Shown in pieces: positions 1 to 13,513 of a DNA stretch of 64,000 nt. Position numbers and translations under genes: made by a program. Position 1 is the stretch's first letter. The number at the start of each line of letters is the position of its first letter. Origin of the DNA: Solea solea (Eukaryota; Chordata; Actinopteri; Pleuronectiformes; Soleidae). The notes beneath the pieces are model-generated. The model saw nothing but the letters and a program-made list of their open reading frames with translations. It was not told the DNA's origin and did not search any database. The stretch covers positions 13,933,360 to 13,997,359 of the forward strand of contig NC_081148.1 of NCBI RefSeq assembly GCF_958295425.1, given 5' to 3'.

Positions 1-133
1 ACATCTTTTCAGGGTGACAATTATTTGTCATGTGGAAAATGTTCATAGTGTGGTAGTGTCTGTACAGATACATTGTTTTTTTTGCTTGTTCAACATCTTT
101 TCTCCTTTAAAATGTAGGCCCCTGATGCAATCT

Positions 134-185
134 CGTATAAGCAGTTGATGGATGGATAGATGAAAATCAAATAAAAAAAAAAGAT
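134..185 (+). repeat. Truncated 3' end of a dispersed teleost-type repeat
   Basis: The text runs from 'aagcagttgatggatgg' into an A-rich tail. It resembles the terminal 'aagcgg...gatggatgg' end of the repeat family seen more fully at 13514-13770. Only the last few tens of bases are present, so the assignment is tentative. Confidence 0.3.
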
Positions 186-2448
186 AATGCTTCCACAATT
201 TCACAGTCTGCATGTCTCTCTCCTACATCCATGCTTATTTCTCAGCTGGCACTAACAGTGCAGTTCAACATTTCCACTGTGATGGAATCTGTAGTTCTCA
301 CTTCCCTCTGCTCTGCTTCACTGAGGCTGAATCAAAACTTCAGGTTTAGCCCAGAACAGAAGAGCCATCGTTTGATACCGTCACAGATCTATGAAGGTAG
401 CAAGACACTTCTCGCGATATCATGAAACTGACAATTCTTCCTCACTAATTCTGCAGCAAAAGTGATAACAATTTTATATGGGCTATGTGTAAGACATGCA
501 ACTAGAGTTTAGAATAGGTACTGCACCAAAAATACTGCATCAAAATGTGAAATATTAGAGAGTGTTTTATGTTTTATGTTTAAGGAGCCAAATTCTGTAC
601 AAAAAAATTAATTTCTTACATACAGCTGCTTTAACTATAATCCAACAACTCAACAAGACCATAGTGTAATTCGGTGATTACATTAGTTTGAAACACCTTA
701 TTCAATAGTTGTGCTTTTTTTTAAAGTAACATAAAATCTACTTTGTAACCGACTGTGCAAATGTTGCATATGCCACTTAACATTTTGTAACTTATGGTAA
801 TGTGACTCTAATGGTCCATTTTATGTTCAGGAGCTGAGGAATTTCTTCACAACACTTTCAAAGGGCAATGTTAATCAGAATAAAGTCAGACGGGAAAACT
901 CTGGTTTAAGGAATGAATATTTCGCTTTCTTTTTGCTCAAGAAGCGATAGTAAAACATGTGTTTCAGCATCGTAATGTAACAGGATATTCACTTTGAATG
1001 AAATAAAAACAACTAAAAAGGTTATCTTGTCTTTTGTTGGCGTTGTACACTGTAGAATGAATGGGTTGTGCATGTGCTGATGTGAATAGAAACTGTTTTC
1101 TGTGGAGGTTTTAGAGTGTGACACACCTGAATGAATACCTTGTAAATGTTTTTAATGATAAAGATTATGCCGTCATGATAAAGTGTAGAGAGGATCTAAT
1201 CTAACACAACTGTATACCAAAGTCATTTAATGAGTTGCGTCACCATGACTGTTTAGTCTGACGCCGAAATGCTTGTTATTGTCTCGTGCTGAGTCCTGAT
1301 TCTCTTTTATTAATGTCGTCAACACACTTTCTTTCCCCCCGTGTAGGATTGATATTCTTTTTTTTTTACAATCTTGTGTTTGAAGTTTCCCACAGGAACT
1401 GAATTTTCCACACCTAACACCTGCACACACAGCAACGAAGAGCAGGTTTTTGTCTCAGAAAATAATTGTTTACAGTGAAAGAAAACCATCCACATTTCCT
1501 CAGGGGCTGCAGAGACTATTTGTGCCTTCAGGCATGGAGATTTATCCATCCCACCACAGACAATGGCCTCCTGACCAGCAGCTCCTTCTGAACCCCTCTT
1601 TTCTCTTTCACCAGGTTTAGGGTATCCTCTTGAGCAATCCTAAGCTGGACATCATTCACTGGCAGTTGTTGCACAGCATCCACCATTGTCAACAGCCGAG
1701 CTGGAGATGGGACTCATCACTGGGCTGTGTGTTATAGCTGCCATAAGGTTCAGAAACTGGAGGAGCTCCTGCATAGAGATAGATGTGTGTCTGAGGCGGG
1801 CTGGTGGGCAGCGCCGGCAGCCAGCTGTCTGTGTGATTTAACAGTGTGTGTAAATCAAGCGCGAGCCTGTGCTCGACCAGCCAGCCTCTTTTCAATCTCT
1901 CTACAAATCACACCACGCAGGCAGTGTGAACGGGGAGGGGGGAGCGCTATAAAAGCACCCCAAAATAATCATCCTCTGCAACTCTCTTTCTTATGCTTTC
2001 ATTTATTAAGTAGATGAGCTGAAATCTGACATCCATCATAAGAGACACAGGAAATATGGTCCGCTCCCACAACAGATTACATCAAGGTTTTTCCTCTTGA
2101 TTTGTCATCTGTGGATTCATGTGTGCAGGCTGTCTCATCCTGCTCACCAGTGCAAAGAAAATTGAGGTGGATGATTGCGGAATCACACAAATATAGCTTA
2201 CAGAGCTGCTGCAAAGTTTTTACAATTCCAAGCTTGGGAGAGAATTGTATTTATGATGTGTAAAAAAAAAGAAAGAAAGGCTATTGAATTAGTACTCCTC
2301 CTCCTGTCAGACAACCTGTGTTGAGTTAGATATTAGACTGAACAAATGCCCGGCAGCGGGCAACACGATGATTCACTACCTGCAGATTATTCCACTGCTT
2401 TGTGTAGGCAGTTAAAAAAAGTGAGGAAACAGACTGTGAAGGCCGCAT

Positions 2449-2470
2449 ACACACACACACACACACACAC
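2449..2470. repeat. (AC)11 microsatellite
   Basis: Eleven uninterrupted AC units are read directly from the sequence. No adjoining element is recognised. Confidence 0.95.
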
Positions 2471-5400
2471 GCTTGTGACAGCTCTCGCAGAAGTATAAAA
2501 CATGCTGGAAAGCAATTAACTCTTCCCGAGCTGCCAAACAAGAGCTGCTGGTCAATACCAACAAAGTCTAGTTTGAAAAACAATACTAGTCGTGTTTTAA
2601 AAGCCCCTTGTGTCCCTCCTGTCTGTGTCCAGACTGGTGATAAAGTCCCACACAGCAATGAAAGCCGTTTTTACCACAGCTCATCAATGCACAAAACAAG
2701 CACATTATTCAAATAACACGCCAGGGTACATTTAAATAGACACAGTTTCAGCAAATTGTAATATTGTAACACAAGATTTAACCAAGGTTTTTATGTGGGC
2801 CTTAGCATAGTCCAAACATTACGCTAGAGTTCATCAGTATTCTTATGGGACAGTCCGTGGCATTAATGAATTCAGGCAAGCATCCACTTTGTGAGATGGC
2901 TTTAATAGAGGGCTTCCCATTTCCATGAATGGTATGTTATAGATTTATTCAGATGGGATTGGGCTGGAGTTACTACACTACTGCAAATTATCTGCACAGA
3001 GATGCTACGATTGTTCTTTGCTTGTCTTCAAAATTGTTTCTGAGGGCACTTAAGCTGCGCCGCATCTAATGGTATTTATATTCTGTATCATGTCCATCCA
3101 AGGTGTGGTGTGATTTTCCCAGAAACATGTGCAAACAAACAATATTTATTTGAGTGGGATGTAAAATACACATCTCAACTCAACTCAACCCTGTCCAAAC
3201 TACTGCAGCAGAAAAGGGTTTCGTTTTAGAGCCATTGTTTCTTATTTTAATTGGTAAAACACAAGATTTATTAAGAGCAGATGAGTCACCAGGAGGATTG
3301 CAAGTGTTAAAGCACACAACTGTCACACCAGAGACCAAAGTCCAGCTGTAGTGGTTAAGTAAACAAAGCACATTAATCATTTTCTGTATTAAACAAGGCT
3401 AGAACTTTTCCTAGTTTCCTCGAGAGGATAAAGCTGGGGGAGAAGTGAGGATCTTTTTAGGATTGCGTGTTTAAAATAGAGTGAAAATTAAGAGCAGTCG
3501 TCACCTTCTGGACCCAGAGACTATGCATGTTCAGTGCATACTACATGAAAATCTCACTTTCTACAGTATGAGAAAGAAAGATGTACGTGACCAAGGTAAA
3601 GTCGCAATCTGATTTAGAAAAAGCTGTGACAGCTAGGAAGTGGGTCAAAGAATCAATTACAAATTGAATTGAAATTTCTCGGAAGAAGCAGTTTTTTTTA
3701 CAAAAAAACAAGTTGCTCAATCCTTTTAGACCCAGAGAGGTAATTCATAGCTACAGCCACCTGGAATTAACCCAAGACCATTTTTCATCCAGTGAGGATC
3801 ATACGTGCCCGTACATGGTCAAACCCAAGTGCAATATACATTATTAAAGTCTGTGCCAATGACGAGGACAATACAGTGACCTTTGAGAAAACCGCTGAGT
3901 TGCTTCTCCCTCATAGCAACCTAAGTGTATGTGAACCAATCCTGCGTCAAACACTTAAATAATTGATTATCCAGCAAATGGAAGATGATTTTTACCAAAC
4001 TGTGAATAGGTTAGATAACTGTCTGCTTCCTGATCTGGGTTCTAAATGAAGAAGCAACTTGTTTTATCTGAAGAGGTTGGGCATTTACGGGACACTATTT
4101 GATGGAGAGGAAAACAAAACTAAACAAAACAAACAACTGCAGCCTGAGAAATAGACATAAACCTCTCCGCCATGTTCAACTTCATACATTTTTGGAAAAT
4201 AACAAAATGAGTGCAGAAAGACTGGAGCAAGCGTAATGTTTTAGGCTATAAAACCATAACAGTGAGCAGAAACAGGCTGTCATAATTAATTTATTCACTA
4301 ACTACAAAAACAACAACTTTATATAGGAGAGTTCAACTCACTTGGAACTTTGGAAATAAATTAAAATGCTACAATACAATGTTTTAAAAAACAAAGAACT
4401 GGCAATGGTAAAAACTACTGGCTAGAGAACGTGATTAGAGCTACTTAAGAAGGATCTCCAGCATAATTACAGAGGAATGGTAATAACTACCCACTAAAAG
4501 CTTTCTAAAGTCAAAGCTCTTCCACTGCAAAGAGACAATTAGTTTGCTAACTGAGACTTTCAGATTGTTCTCAATGGCCACTTCTGCAGAGCGAGCGCCA
4601 GAAGAATGTCGTAGTGAATTCCACCACAAACAAACCAGCTCTGAAGCGTTTATAGGGAAAAATTACAGTGTGACCTCCTGAACGGCTCTCTGCTGGGAGA
4701 TGTCTCCCTTCATTGCTTTCTGCCACAAAGCATTACTGTCAGAAGAACTTTGTGGCTTCTGTTTTCAGTCACAGGTTGGTTCAGTTTAGGCACCAGAGCT
4801 ACTTGGGTGGTTGCTGGAAACAATCATTGTTTAATTGACCTTTTCACAACATTTAGAGTGTGCAAAAAGGCAGAGAACCTTAAAAGAAAACCTCTCTTAA
4901 ATGTTATAACTGCAATGTCGTTGATAGAGTAGGGTACGAGATAACAAAGTTTGAATGTTCTGTCTTGGTTCAGGAGCGTCTTGAACATGACATTTGAATC
5001 GGCGCGCTTACATCACTGAATTCAGGTTAAATAAATAAATAAACGGCAGAGTAGATTGTCATGAATGGCACGCTGTGACGCCAAATATCAGTTCATGGCC
5101 TCCAGTTGATTTTCACTGAAACATTTGCATGACACCAAGACATATTTTCAGGGGAAGAGAACAGAGGAATTGCTTCAAGCAAACACACCAGCGTTGTTGT
5201 ACACAAATCTGTCTGAAGGAGGCGGACTCCAGCTGACAAGTGACAACCACAAGCCATGAATAAAACATGATGTTTTCATAGAAAATAAAAATCGGAGAAT
5301 TCGGAGAGACTGATGCGTGTTGAGTGTGTGATGCAACTTGAAGGAAGTCTTGGTCGGGTCCACTCTCCCATGGTTTTTTGGCAAATCTCTCACATGAAGT

Positions 5401-6953
5401 TAATCCACTCTGCCTGCAGTCAAAATTAGCTAATTGGTCAGACAGAGTCAACAAGCCGTCATGACCTTTAAATTAAATGCCGTGATGTAATTGCCAGCCC
5501 CACACTGGAGGCTTTTCAAATCTGACTTGATGATTAATCCTGAGAAAGCACATACTAGACGATCCAGTCAAGAACACACACTTGGCGTTCCAGGGATTTG
5601 GAATCTTACAGAAACTCGCGGGATTTCAGAGTGTAAAGTCTCAGTTTGGTTGGGATGCGTCTTGCAGGACACATGAAACAAAGAATCATACTGTGGCCAT
5701 CAATCCACAATTTTTTCCCTCTTGTTTTCATCCATCCACTGGGCTCGGGGGGAGATGTTCCTCACATTTATCTGCGTCACGCTGTGGGCGGCCCGGTCAA
5801 CTCGCTCTCATTGGTCTCATTGCGCTCACACCCCAATCGCTGTTCAGTCATAAATAAATATCAAACATGTTTAATCGGGAAGACTCTGATGTGTCTGTTA
5901 ACCTGTTTAACCCCTCACATTATCGGATAATTTGGTGAGATAAAGCCTAAAATCGGAAGCACCCACGATTGTTGGAAGGGCCAGATTATAATCGAGTGTG
6001 GGTCAGGTTTAAGGCAGCACATTTTCACCCTGCTGACATGACTGGTTCCTCTCCAGATAGCACAACCTCACAGACAACCCCCTCTATCTTAACTCTGACA
6101 AAGACTCATATCCCAACATTAACAGCCTTACAACCACTTTGCATTTGACCATAATCTTGCTTAGTTTCCTCCCGTTGTTGATACAATTTACATTAGTGCC
6201 AGTCTTTGCAGACATTGGGGCAAGAAGGATGTTTTAAATATTTAAGGAGCTGGACCACAGTTAAATCTGGTGAAATTCAACAGGGCATTATCAGTACTTC
6301 CTGTGTAATTACTGTCGGGTTAAGCCAAATTGAGCGTTAAGAAAATGCATGAGGAGATACCGGGTTTGTTTTTGCTGAGCAGATGCAAAGAGGAGCTTTG
6401 TGTCAACACAAAGTACAAGCGATTATTTATCTATTTTCTTCTTCTGTAAAGGATCCATTAAATAAAATGTATTATTTTTTTTTATTCCTCCCTGCTTTGT
6501 CTAATATTGCCCATACAAGCGCAACATCCCCTCAGCAGTGTTGAAGCTAGAGAGGATGTTAGGAATATTACTGCATAGATTTTAAATATAATCAGATGTT
6601 ATTTGATCTGATGCAAAATTGGTGTAATGCAATGCAAGAGAACTTACACAGCAATGGCAAATAGCTTCATCTTCATATTTTCTAAAAAATTAAATAAATA
6701 ATAAGTATCATACAAGCCCCTATATTGTTATGGTCTGACACCTTTGGACTTTTGCTTTTTACTGGTATAAACATTTGAGTGGATTTAGAGCTCTGCCTAG
6801 ACTTCACTTTATCTACTTTGTGTCTTTGTCTTGTTTCCCTTCTTGTGATTGTTTTCTCCGTCCACTGCTCCCAGATTGTCTGTTTTAGTTTGCTGTCTTT
6901 TGCTTCACCGTGCTTCTGAATGCTGCGGGTGGTTTTGTTGTACCATCACCTCA

Positions 6954-7112
6954 CTTTACAATAAGATGCACAAAAAAGGTTAAGAAGTCATGAAGTAATT
7001 ATTAGGTAATACATAGTTAATCAACATAATTAATGAATGTTAAATGAAGTTTACCAATAACTAATGATTATTTAATGGTTACTTAACCTTTTTTGTGTAC
7101 CTTATTGTAAAG
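6954..7112. mobile_element. MITE with about 30-bp terminal inverted repeats
   Basis: The left end starts 'ctttacaataag' and the right end reads 'cttattgtaaag'. The complementarity continues inward through an A6/T6 run and 'ggttaa/ttaacc', about 30 bp with two mismatches. The 159-bp element has an AT-rich core and no coding capacity. This is the structure of a miniature inverted-repeat DNA element. Similar CTTTACAATAAGG termini are, to my knowledge, frequent in teleost genomes, but I cannot name the superfamily. No clear target-site duplication is visible at the edges. Confidence 0.8.
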
Positions 7113-10100
7113 CATTTCCATTACTTCTGTGACAAAGTGATGAGATCTTTATCATGTAAGGTGAAGAAATTTCAGAATAATGACATTATTGCTCAGATGA
7201 TTTTGGTGTCAGTCAAGTAAATTGCATTATCAGTCCCATAGGCTTTTATTTTTATTTTTTATTTTTTATTATTATTCCAAGGTTACTTTCAAAGTCAAAT
7301 TTGAGACCTACATAGAGACCAAAGCATAATATCTTTTTCACAAATCCATGGGTCTTTAAAGGTCTTTCACCTCTATTTCCTGCTGGTGATGTGACTGATG
7401 ACAGGAAGTACTTGTCTTTCACACTGTGTCTGATGTCAAGTGATGACGATGATGAGAGTCACAGCAGGGCCAACACTTGCTCAAACAAATCTGTCCTGGG
7501 TAATATGGATGGCATACAAAGACGGCAAGGCTCATTTTTGCTGCTTTTACATAGGGACAATTACGTTTCCATGACTGCACCCCTACCTCCATACTTCCAT
7601 TGGCGTATGCATGGTTGTTAAGCAACAGATCTACAACACTGGAGGGCACCACAGGGGAAACAATTTCTGACACAACATGGAGATGGTGGAGGTATGTGTC
7701 ATTGGTGAGTTTCTTGACATTTAATAGTCTTAAAAGTCTTGTCTTGTTGTATTTCCGTCCCCATCTGTAAAGTCAGAAGACACTGTATACACTGCTTTCA
7801 TCCTGTATACCAGGGCAATTTAACACACTAAAATGACATCCACTTAAATTTAAAATATTCATTTATTTTGGAAATTCTTTTTATACTTAAGAAATGCATC
7901 AATCAAATCGTCTAAAATGGACAATATGAAAGTTCTGTGTACTGCTGTGTACACAGAAAGGTCTCTGCTTTCCTGATAATTCATCTGAAGGTAAGTGAAC
8001 GTGTACGAGAAAGCTTTCCTTGCTCAAGGCTCTGTGAGTTTGTTTGATGAACAGACTTGGCCACTTTTTTGACATGAAGTAAACACGTGTAACTAATAAC
8101 ATCAGTGACACCTGCAGGCTTTGCATCCAAAAAGAAGAACCTTTGTTAGTGTGATGAGTAACACCTGTCTTTAAGTGTTTCAGGTCAAAATCCTTGTTGA
8201 ACAAGTCTGGTCGCCTTTTTGCCTTTTTCTCTACGGAGCTCCCCTTACAGTACGTATCTTTACAACACCACTATAAACACTCGTACATCGTCTAGCCCCT
8301 GTCTTCCCCTTGTCCGTGTGCCAGTCAGCATCTGTTTTGCATGTGGCCCCTCGCTCGGTCAGAAAGTAATTCCTCTTCCTCACCTCCTCCGACAACGATG
8401 TTCTCTGCTTCTTTTTCAGCAGCTCTGTCATGATGAACATAAGTAACGCTATCGCTACAGGTACCTGGCTAGGGTGTGTGTGTTTGTGTGTAGTACCATA
8501 AAACAATTTGTGTTTCTCACGAGACCCAAGACTTTGCAGGACCTCCTGATTCTGAGGATTCCAGTTTGGCAGCCCTCTTGCTGTAGGGGGACAGCCCCAA
8601 ATCTCCCCGCAACAAGCCATTAAACCATCACAATGATGCCAAACATGTTAAATTAGGTTAGAAATCCTGCAATGTTCCACGGTAATTCACAAACTGTTAC
8701 TTGTTTTTTAATCATGCAGTCGAAGCCTGTTTAATTTCAGAAGGAGCTCTGCATCAGGAAACGTGTGGTTATCACCACAAATTAGCCTGTGTGCTGCCCT
8801 CGCCCTCTATTATCTGTGGAGGAGCAGCAGAAAATCCCCCTCAATGGTGTTTCAGAGTGTGAGGTCAGGATTTTATTGTCCACGAGGACCGGAGGACACA
8901 CTTATCTTGGAAAAACAAACACAAACATTTTCAATGAGAAAAGTGCTATTGTTGTTTTCTCACAAGAAGCCTGCACATGGGCTTCTTGCTAAACAAGCAG
9001 GGACACACTTTGCAAAATCTCCTCCAAGACCCTTCCCTCCCACATTTCACCTCCACATTTAATCCAGAATTGCAGGGGTTAAAGTTCTGCTCTTCTCTGA
9101 TGACAAGTGCCTGTTTCATCATATGATGGTATTGACCGATAAATAATTGAAAATGGTCTCCAGGTGTACCATAAACCTCCACTCCAGTTATTTATTGCCA
9201 CAGAGCCTGCACCTCTCTCTCACTTACCTTTGAAATGAGGCTACCAACGGACGCCAAGTCTTGCATTCAAAGATGCTTCACTCGCAGTCAATATGCCAAC
9301 CTAAACTGAGAGCTTGCCTGGACAGTAATGCATTTGAAGTCATAATAAATATTCATATCTGGTGGCTGGACCCTCTGTGTTGACATAGCAGTCATGCTTG
9401 TGTCATGAATATCTAATAAAGTCATGGGTCATTCACTGGCATTAATGAATGAGATTTTTCTCTAGAAAATAAACAGATTATAATACATAATACTGTATAT
9501 AGCCATTCTTTGTTCTTGTGAGTTATAAACACACGTTCATGTCACACAACCGATATGTAAGATTTTCTCAATGGCACATTTCTAAGAAAAACTAATCTAA
9601 TAAGGTTTTTCCATTTTTATCGCTCCTCTTCTTCAAATCATATGTGTAAATAAATCATACGAATGACAGGTGCATCCCAGGATATCAAACATGTCTAATT
9701 CTGAATAATTTCAGTGGCTGGGTGACAAATTCTGCCTTGCTCCTTCACTATGCATAGCCAGCGAGTGCAGCATGCATACAAAGTAGGGTGTAGATTTAGC
9801 TTGGCTCGCTCTAGCATGGATCCCTACCTCCCTGCAAACCACCCTGCACTTCCCTCTATGCCTTCCTCTAGCTTCTCCATGCAGCTCCAGCTCTCTCCCG
9901 ACATAAAAGGGCATGTCCTCTGAGGATCGTGTCTGTCTTCTGAGATTGTACATCTCTGAGATGCACAGCGCTGGCAAGGAAAACTCACATAGGAAAAAAA
10001 AAAAAGGTAAAATGTATTTTCTATATAGGATTACTACTCCTCCCTCCTTTGTATGAACACCCAAGTGAGCTAAATATTTAAAATTTCACAAAACGCAGTC

Positions 10101-10329
10101 GTATTTTTTCAGTCCCACAGTGGAGTCAAAGCAGCAAAGACAGTAATAAATAATAACGTGCATTTTCACATCATGAATGTACAATATAGAAAAATATCAA
10201 CTATTACGTGTATAAAAAAAGCTTGACATTCACAAAGATTGCAGTGAAATTACAATGTTATATTGCAGCATGACTAACATGTTATACTGTAACATGTACA
10301 CGGACGACATTTCATACTGCTCAGACATT
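7113..10329. other. Unique DNA, no gene established
   Basis: There is no recognisable gene. The longest open frame is 129 codons on the minus strand at 8231-8620. It includes a hydrophobic stretch followed by a basic, KR-rich stretch; it matches nothing I recognise and is discussed as a finding. Around 7540-7690 the sequence is richer in GC and less repetitive than its surroundings, but no exon structure can be defended. Confidence 0.5.
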
Positions 10330-11400
10330 TAGGATGTTTTCAGTCTGTCTCTGAAGGAGCTGCCCAGTGCTGTGATGGTGTCCTGCAGGAGGTGGGACAG
10401 GTTGTCCACCAGAGATGATGGCTTGGCTGTTATTATTCTCCTATCTCCCACCACCTCCTCTGAGTCCATCCCAGGACCAAGCTGGCTTTTCATATCAGTC
10501 TGTCCAGCCTCTGCTGTCACTGCCCCAGCAGACCACTCTATAAAAGATGGCTGTTGCCACAGCATCGTCCGTCCCCTCTTGAAATCCACCACCAGTTCTT
10601 TAGTTTCCCCCCCATTGATCTGAAGGCAGTTCTGCAGGCACCAATCCAATCCAATCTAATCCAATCCAATTTATCTAAAATAACACCAGTCCACAAAGGC
10701 CTGTATCAGTTCTCTGTACTCCCTGTTGTCATCATTTGTGATGAGGCCCACAACTGCAGAGTCATGAGAAACTTCTGCAGGTGAGAGGCGGGGCAGCTTT
10801 GGGAGAAGTCTGCAGTGTACAGGGTGAAGAGGAATTGAGCCAGAACTCTTCCCTGTGGACCCCTGTACTGTCCAACATGTCCTTGTCGATGTGCTACACA
10901 CAATCCTGGCTCCTCACAAATTGGGGTCAGTTGGTTAAGTAATCCACAGTGCAGGGTGAGCAGTGATCCACTCCAGCATTCTGGCTGTGTGGTGTTGAAA
11001 GCACTGGAGAAATCAAAAAAACATGATTCTCACGGTGCTCCCTGACTTCTCTAAGTAACAAAGAGCTCTGTCCCATAGGTAGATGACAGCATCATAGGTG
11101 AACTGCAGCGGGTCAATCACTGGTCTCACCAAGGGGCAAAGGTGAAACCAGATGCTCCAGGGCTTTCATCAGATGTGATGTTAGTGCCACTGGCCTGTAG
11201 CTGCTGAGGTCCTTGGCGTGCGGTGTCTTTCGCACCGATATCACACAGGAGGTCTTCCACAGCTGTGGAACTGTCCCCAGCTTCGGGCTCATTATTCAAA
11301 ATGATTCCCATAATTCTGCATAGCTGGTCAGTGCAGGATTTGAGGGGGGAATGCTGTGTCTGCAGCTCTGCAGGACATCACAGGCTCTATCAGCATTAGC
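10330..11400 (-). pseudogene. LINE (non-LTR retrotransposon) reverse transcriptase fragment, frameshifted
   Basis: On the minus strand, successive pieces of a non-LTR retrotransposon reverse transcriptase can be read in order. Near 11250-11150 is a fingers-domain stretch containing YRPVALTSHLMKALEHL. Near 11010 is the motif-A-like FFDFSSAFNT, which is out of frame because of an extra T in a T run. Near 10860 is a motif resembling the usual GxPQGxVL block, seen here as GPQGRVL. Near 10770 is the catalytic-motif region followed by SAVVGLITNDD. Near 10640 is LQINGGETKELVVDFKRG. The 3' side ends in NLSHLLQDTITALGSSFRDRL, close to the truncated end. Frameshifts, stops and a small insertion around 10650-10690 make it non-functional. 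The type matches fish APE-type LINEs (CR1/L2/Rex1-like); the exact clade is not resolved. The 5' limit is approximate. Confidence 0.85.
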
Positions 11401-11475
11401 AGAGGGAGGAACGTACGCGACTCTTGCAATAACATGCAAAAATTCTCACAGCAGTTAGTGCGGTCTCGTGCTAAT

Positions 11476-11536
11476 CCACAAACAGTTCCGTGACCGTGTC
11501 CAGAATAGCCCATCATGGACACGGAACTGTTTGTGG
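11476..11536. repeat. Inverted repeat with perfect 17-bp arms
   Basis: The left arm CCACAAACAGTTCCGTG (11476-11492) is exactly complementary to 11520-11536, with a 27-base spacer. A second stem, CCGTGTCC (11494-11501) with GGACACGG (11518-11525), competes with it. It lies at or just beyond the 5' side of the minus-strand LINE fragment, so it may mark an inverted duplication made during insertion. Confidence 0.85.
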
Positions 11537-11560
11537 ACTCTGTGACCAGCATGATAATAC

Positions 11561-13513
11561 AGTGCTGGCACTCCCTCTTGCGCCGTTAAGTCATCCATTT
11601 TGTTTTATCATTTTTATCCTTCCCCCATAACTATGAATGGGAAAATCTCCATCTCATATGGCGCTGTGCTCCAGCATGGCTTCCCCATCGCCTTCTACTC
11701 AGTTCGTGGGGGACATCAGATCAGTTTGCTCCTTGGGCAACACATCTGTGCAGTGGAGCGCTAACAGATGATCCTTATTGGGAACAATAGGAACATGGCT
11801 CTACACGGGATGCCCAGACTCGATCGGAAACAAAAACAAAACAAAACACAAGCACACTTGTACTTGGTGTCTGTGGTACACAGTTTAAAAGGGTAAAATA
11901 CACCCAAAAAAACAGCAGGAAAGGTAACAAACGGTAAGAAAGGGAAGCTGAAAAGTGCTGCATAGACTGTCGCTTGGGAGGCAGCAAATTAAACTGCAGT
12001 TAATAATTTGTGAGTTTAGCCACAACGGTGCCTAATTACCCCCACTTGGCCTTAACCTGACAATTCTGCTGCCTAGGGGAATCACAAGCCTTACTCGAAT
12101 AATTGATAAAAAAAAAAACAAAGTGGGAGAGAAAGTTCTGATTTGGAAACTCTAAAGCCTTTTGTTTTTGCACAGGTGCTATGCCAAGTTCTGATTCAGT
12201 GTTGTCAGCCAAGCTGAGGCCATGACTCACACTGTAGCTCAGAACTTGTTCTCTCTGCTTGGTGTGCTTAGAGTTTGCTCCAAGGCCTCTGAGGTGCTGT
12301 AGAATAACTTCTTAACGATAATGATAAGGTAATGTACTGTAAAAAAACACCCATGAATAAAAATAGCGCAGGGACTGACACCAGGATTAATGAACAGTCT
12401 TACATTTCTACAAAGACAAGACCAGTTCATGCCTAATAAATATTGCTTAAGGTTCTTAAATAGACACTGCATTGTGAATATATGAGCATGAACAGTTCAG
12501 AATCTCTACTCGTATCTAAAGGTTAGGAAATGCCTCACACCCAAAAATACAAGACTTTTGCGAGTGTTCCTTGTTGTTGGTTTATTTTTCTTCAGAGGTG
12601 CAGTCGTGTTTGTAATGCCTGTTGATCCTTTGTGCAGAACTCATGATTATTTATTTGCTATTATGCAAAAAAAACCCTAACAGTTGGATTCAGTGTTGCT
12701 GGGAGCATTAAAGAGAACATTTTGACACATTTGCTTTGGCTATATCATAAAAAGTAAAAGGTTATTTTATGCCCTGTCTCTGGTGGTAGCTATATCACCA
12801 TTCTGTTTAGATCAATGTGGCTATTGTTTTAAAATGTCAGTATCATTTTTGTGGACTGAATCTATTCCTCATTAAAAACTATATTTAAGCTGTGAGTGAA
12901 CTACTTGGAGAAACAAAGAAAGTCCTACCTTACCCTCTGTACAGTGATAGATTTTAGGGTCTGGTTGCATAGATTGCAAATAGAATATACTGTAATGTAT
13001 ATGGTTAAATAATAGTGTTTTCCAGAATTTCAGATGCCTTTTCCATGAAATGGATATTGCTTAAGCTGTATTTTCTGCTTCTATTGCAAAAGCCTGCTCA
13101 CATCGTTTACCCCTGCCCTTCCAAAGGCCTCGTCTGCTCTAATTAGCCAGCTGTAATTGGTCAACCGCTTCCAGCACATCTCACACCTATTGACCATTAA
13201 CGGATTCAGATAGAAGTCTGACAAGCTGCTGAAAACAAGTGTGATAACAACAATAACGAGGCAGGACCATACTTATCTTAGCCAGAGGTCCGACAGATGT
13301 AGCTGGATCCACACCACTTCTCTCCTACTGTACAGCTGACCACATCCAGGGTTAAACAAGGTAAAAGACCAGCTTCATTTAGCTCCAAAACGTAATTCAT
13401 TATAGGATCATTTAAGCTGGGGTTGGTAGAGCAGACAGATCAACTAGACCAGTTCCAGACCAAGGCTTCAGCAGTTAGCGTCATGCCCCAACAGTAGCAA
13501 CATATTATACAAT
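11561..13513. other. Unique AT-rich DNA, nothing recognised
   Basis: No gene, RNA or recognisable mobile element is visible. Open frames are all under 80 codons. Confidence 0.55.

Larger units (their letters stand above)
1..6953. other. Intergenic or intronic unique DNA, no gene seen
   Basis: I see no coherent coding sequence here. All open frames are under about 115 codons, scattered over both strands, and show no recognisable domain. The sequence is AT-rich with short A and T runs. A truncated repeat end and one (AC)n microsatellite are listed separately. Host exons too short or too diverged to recognise cannot be excluded. Confidence 0.6.
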
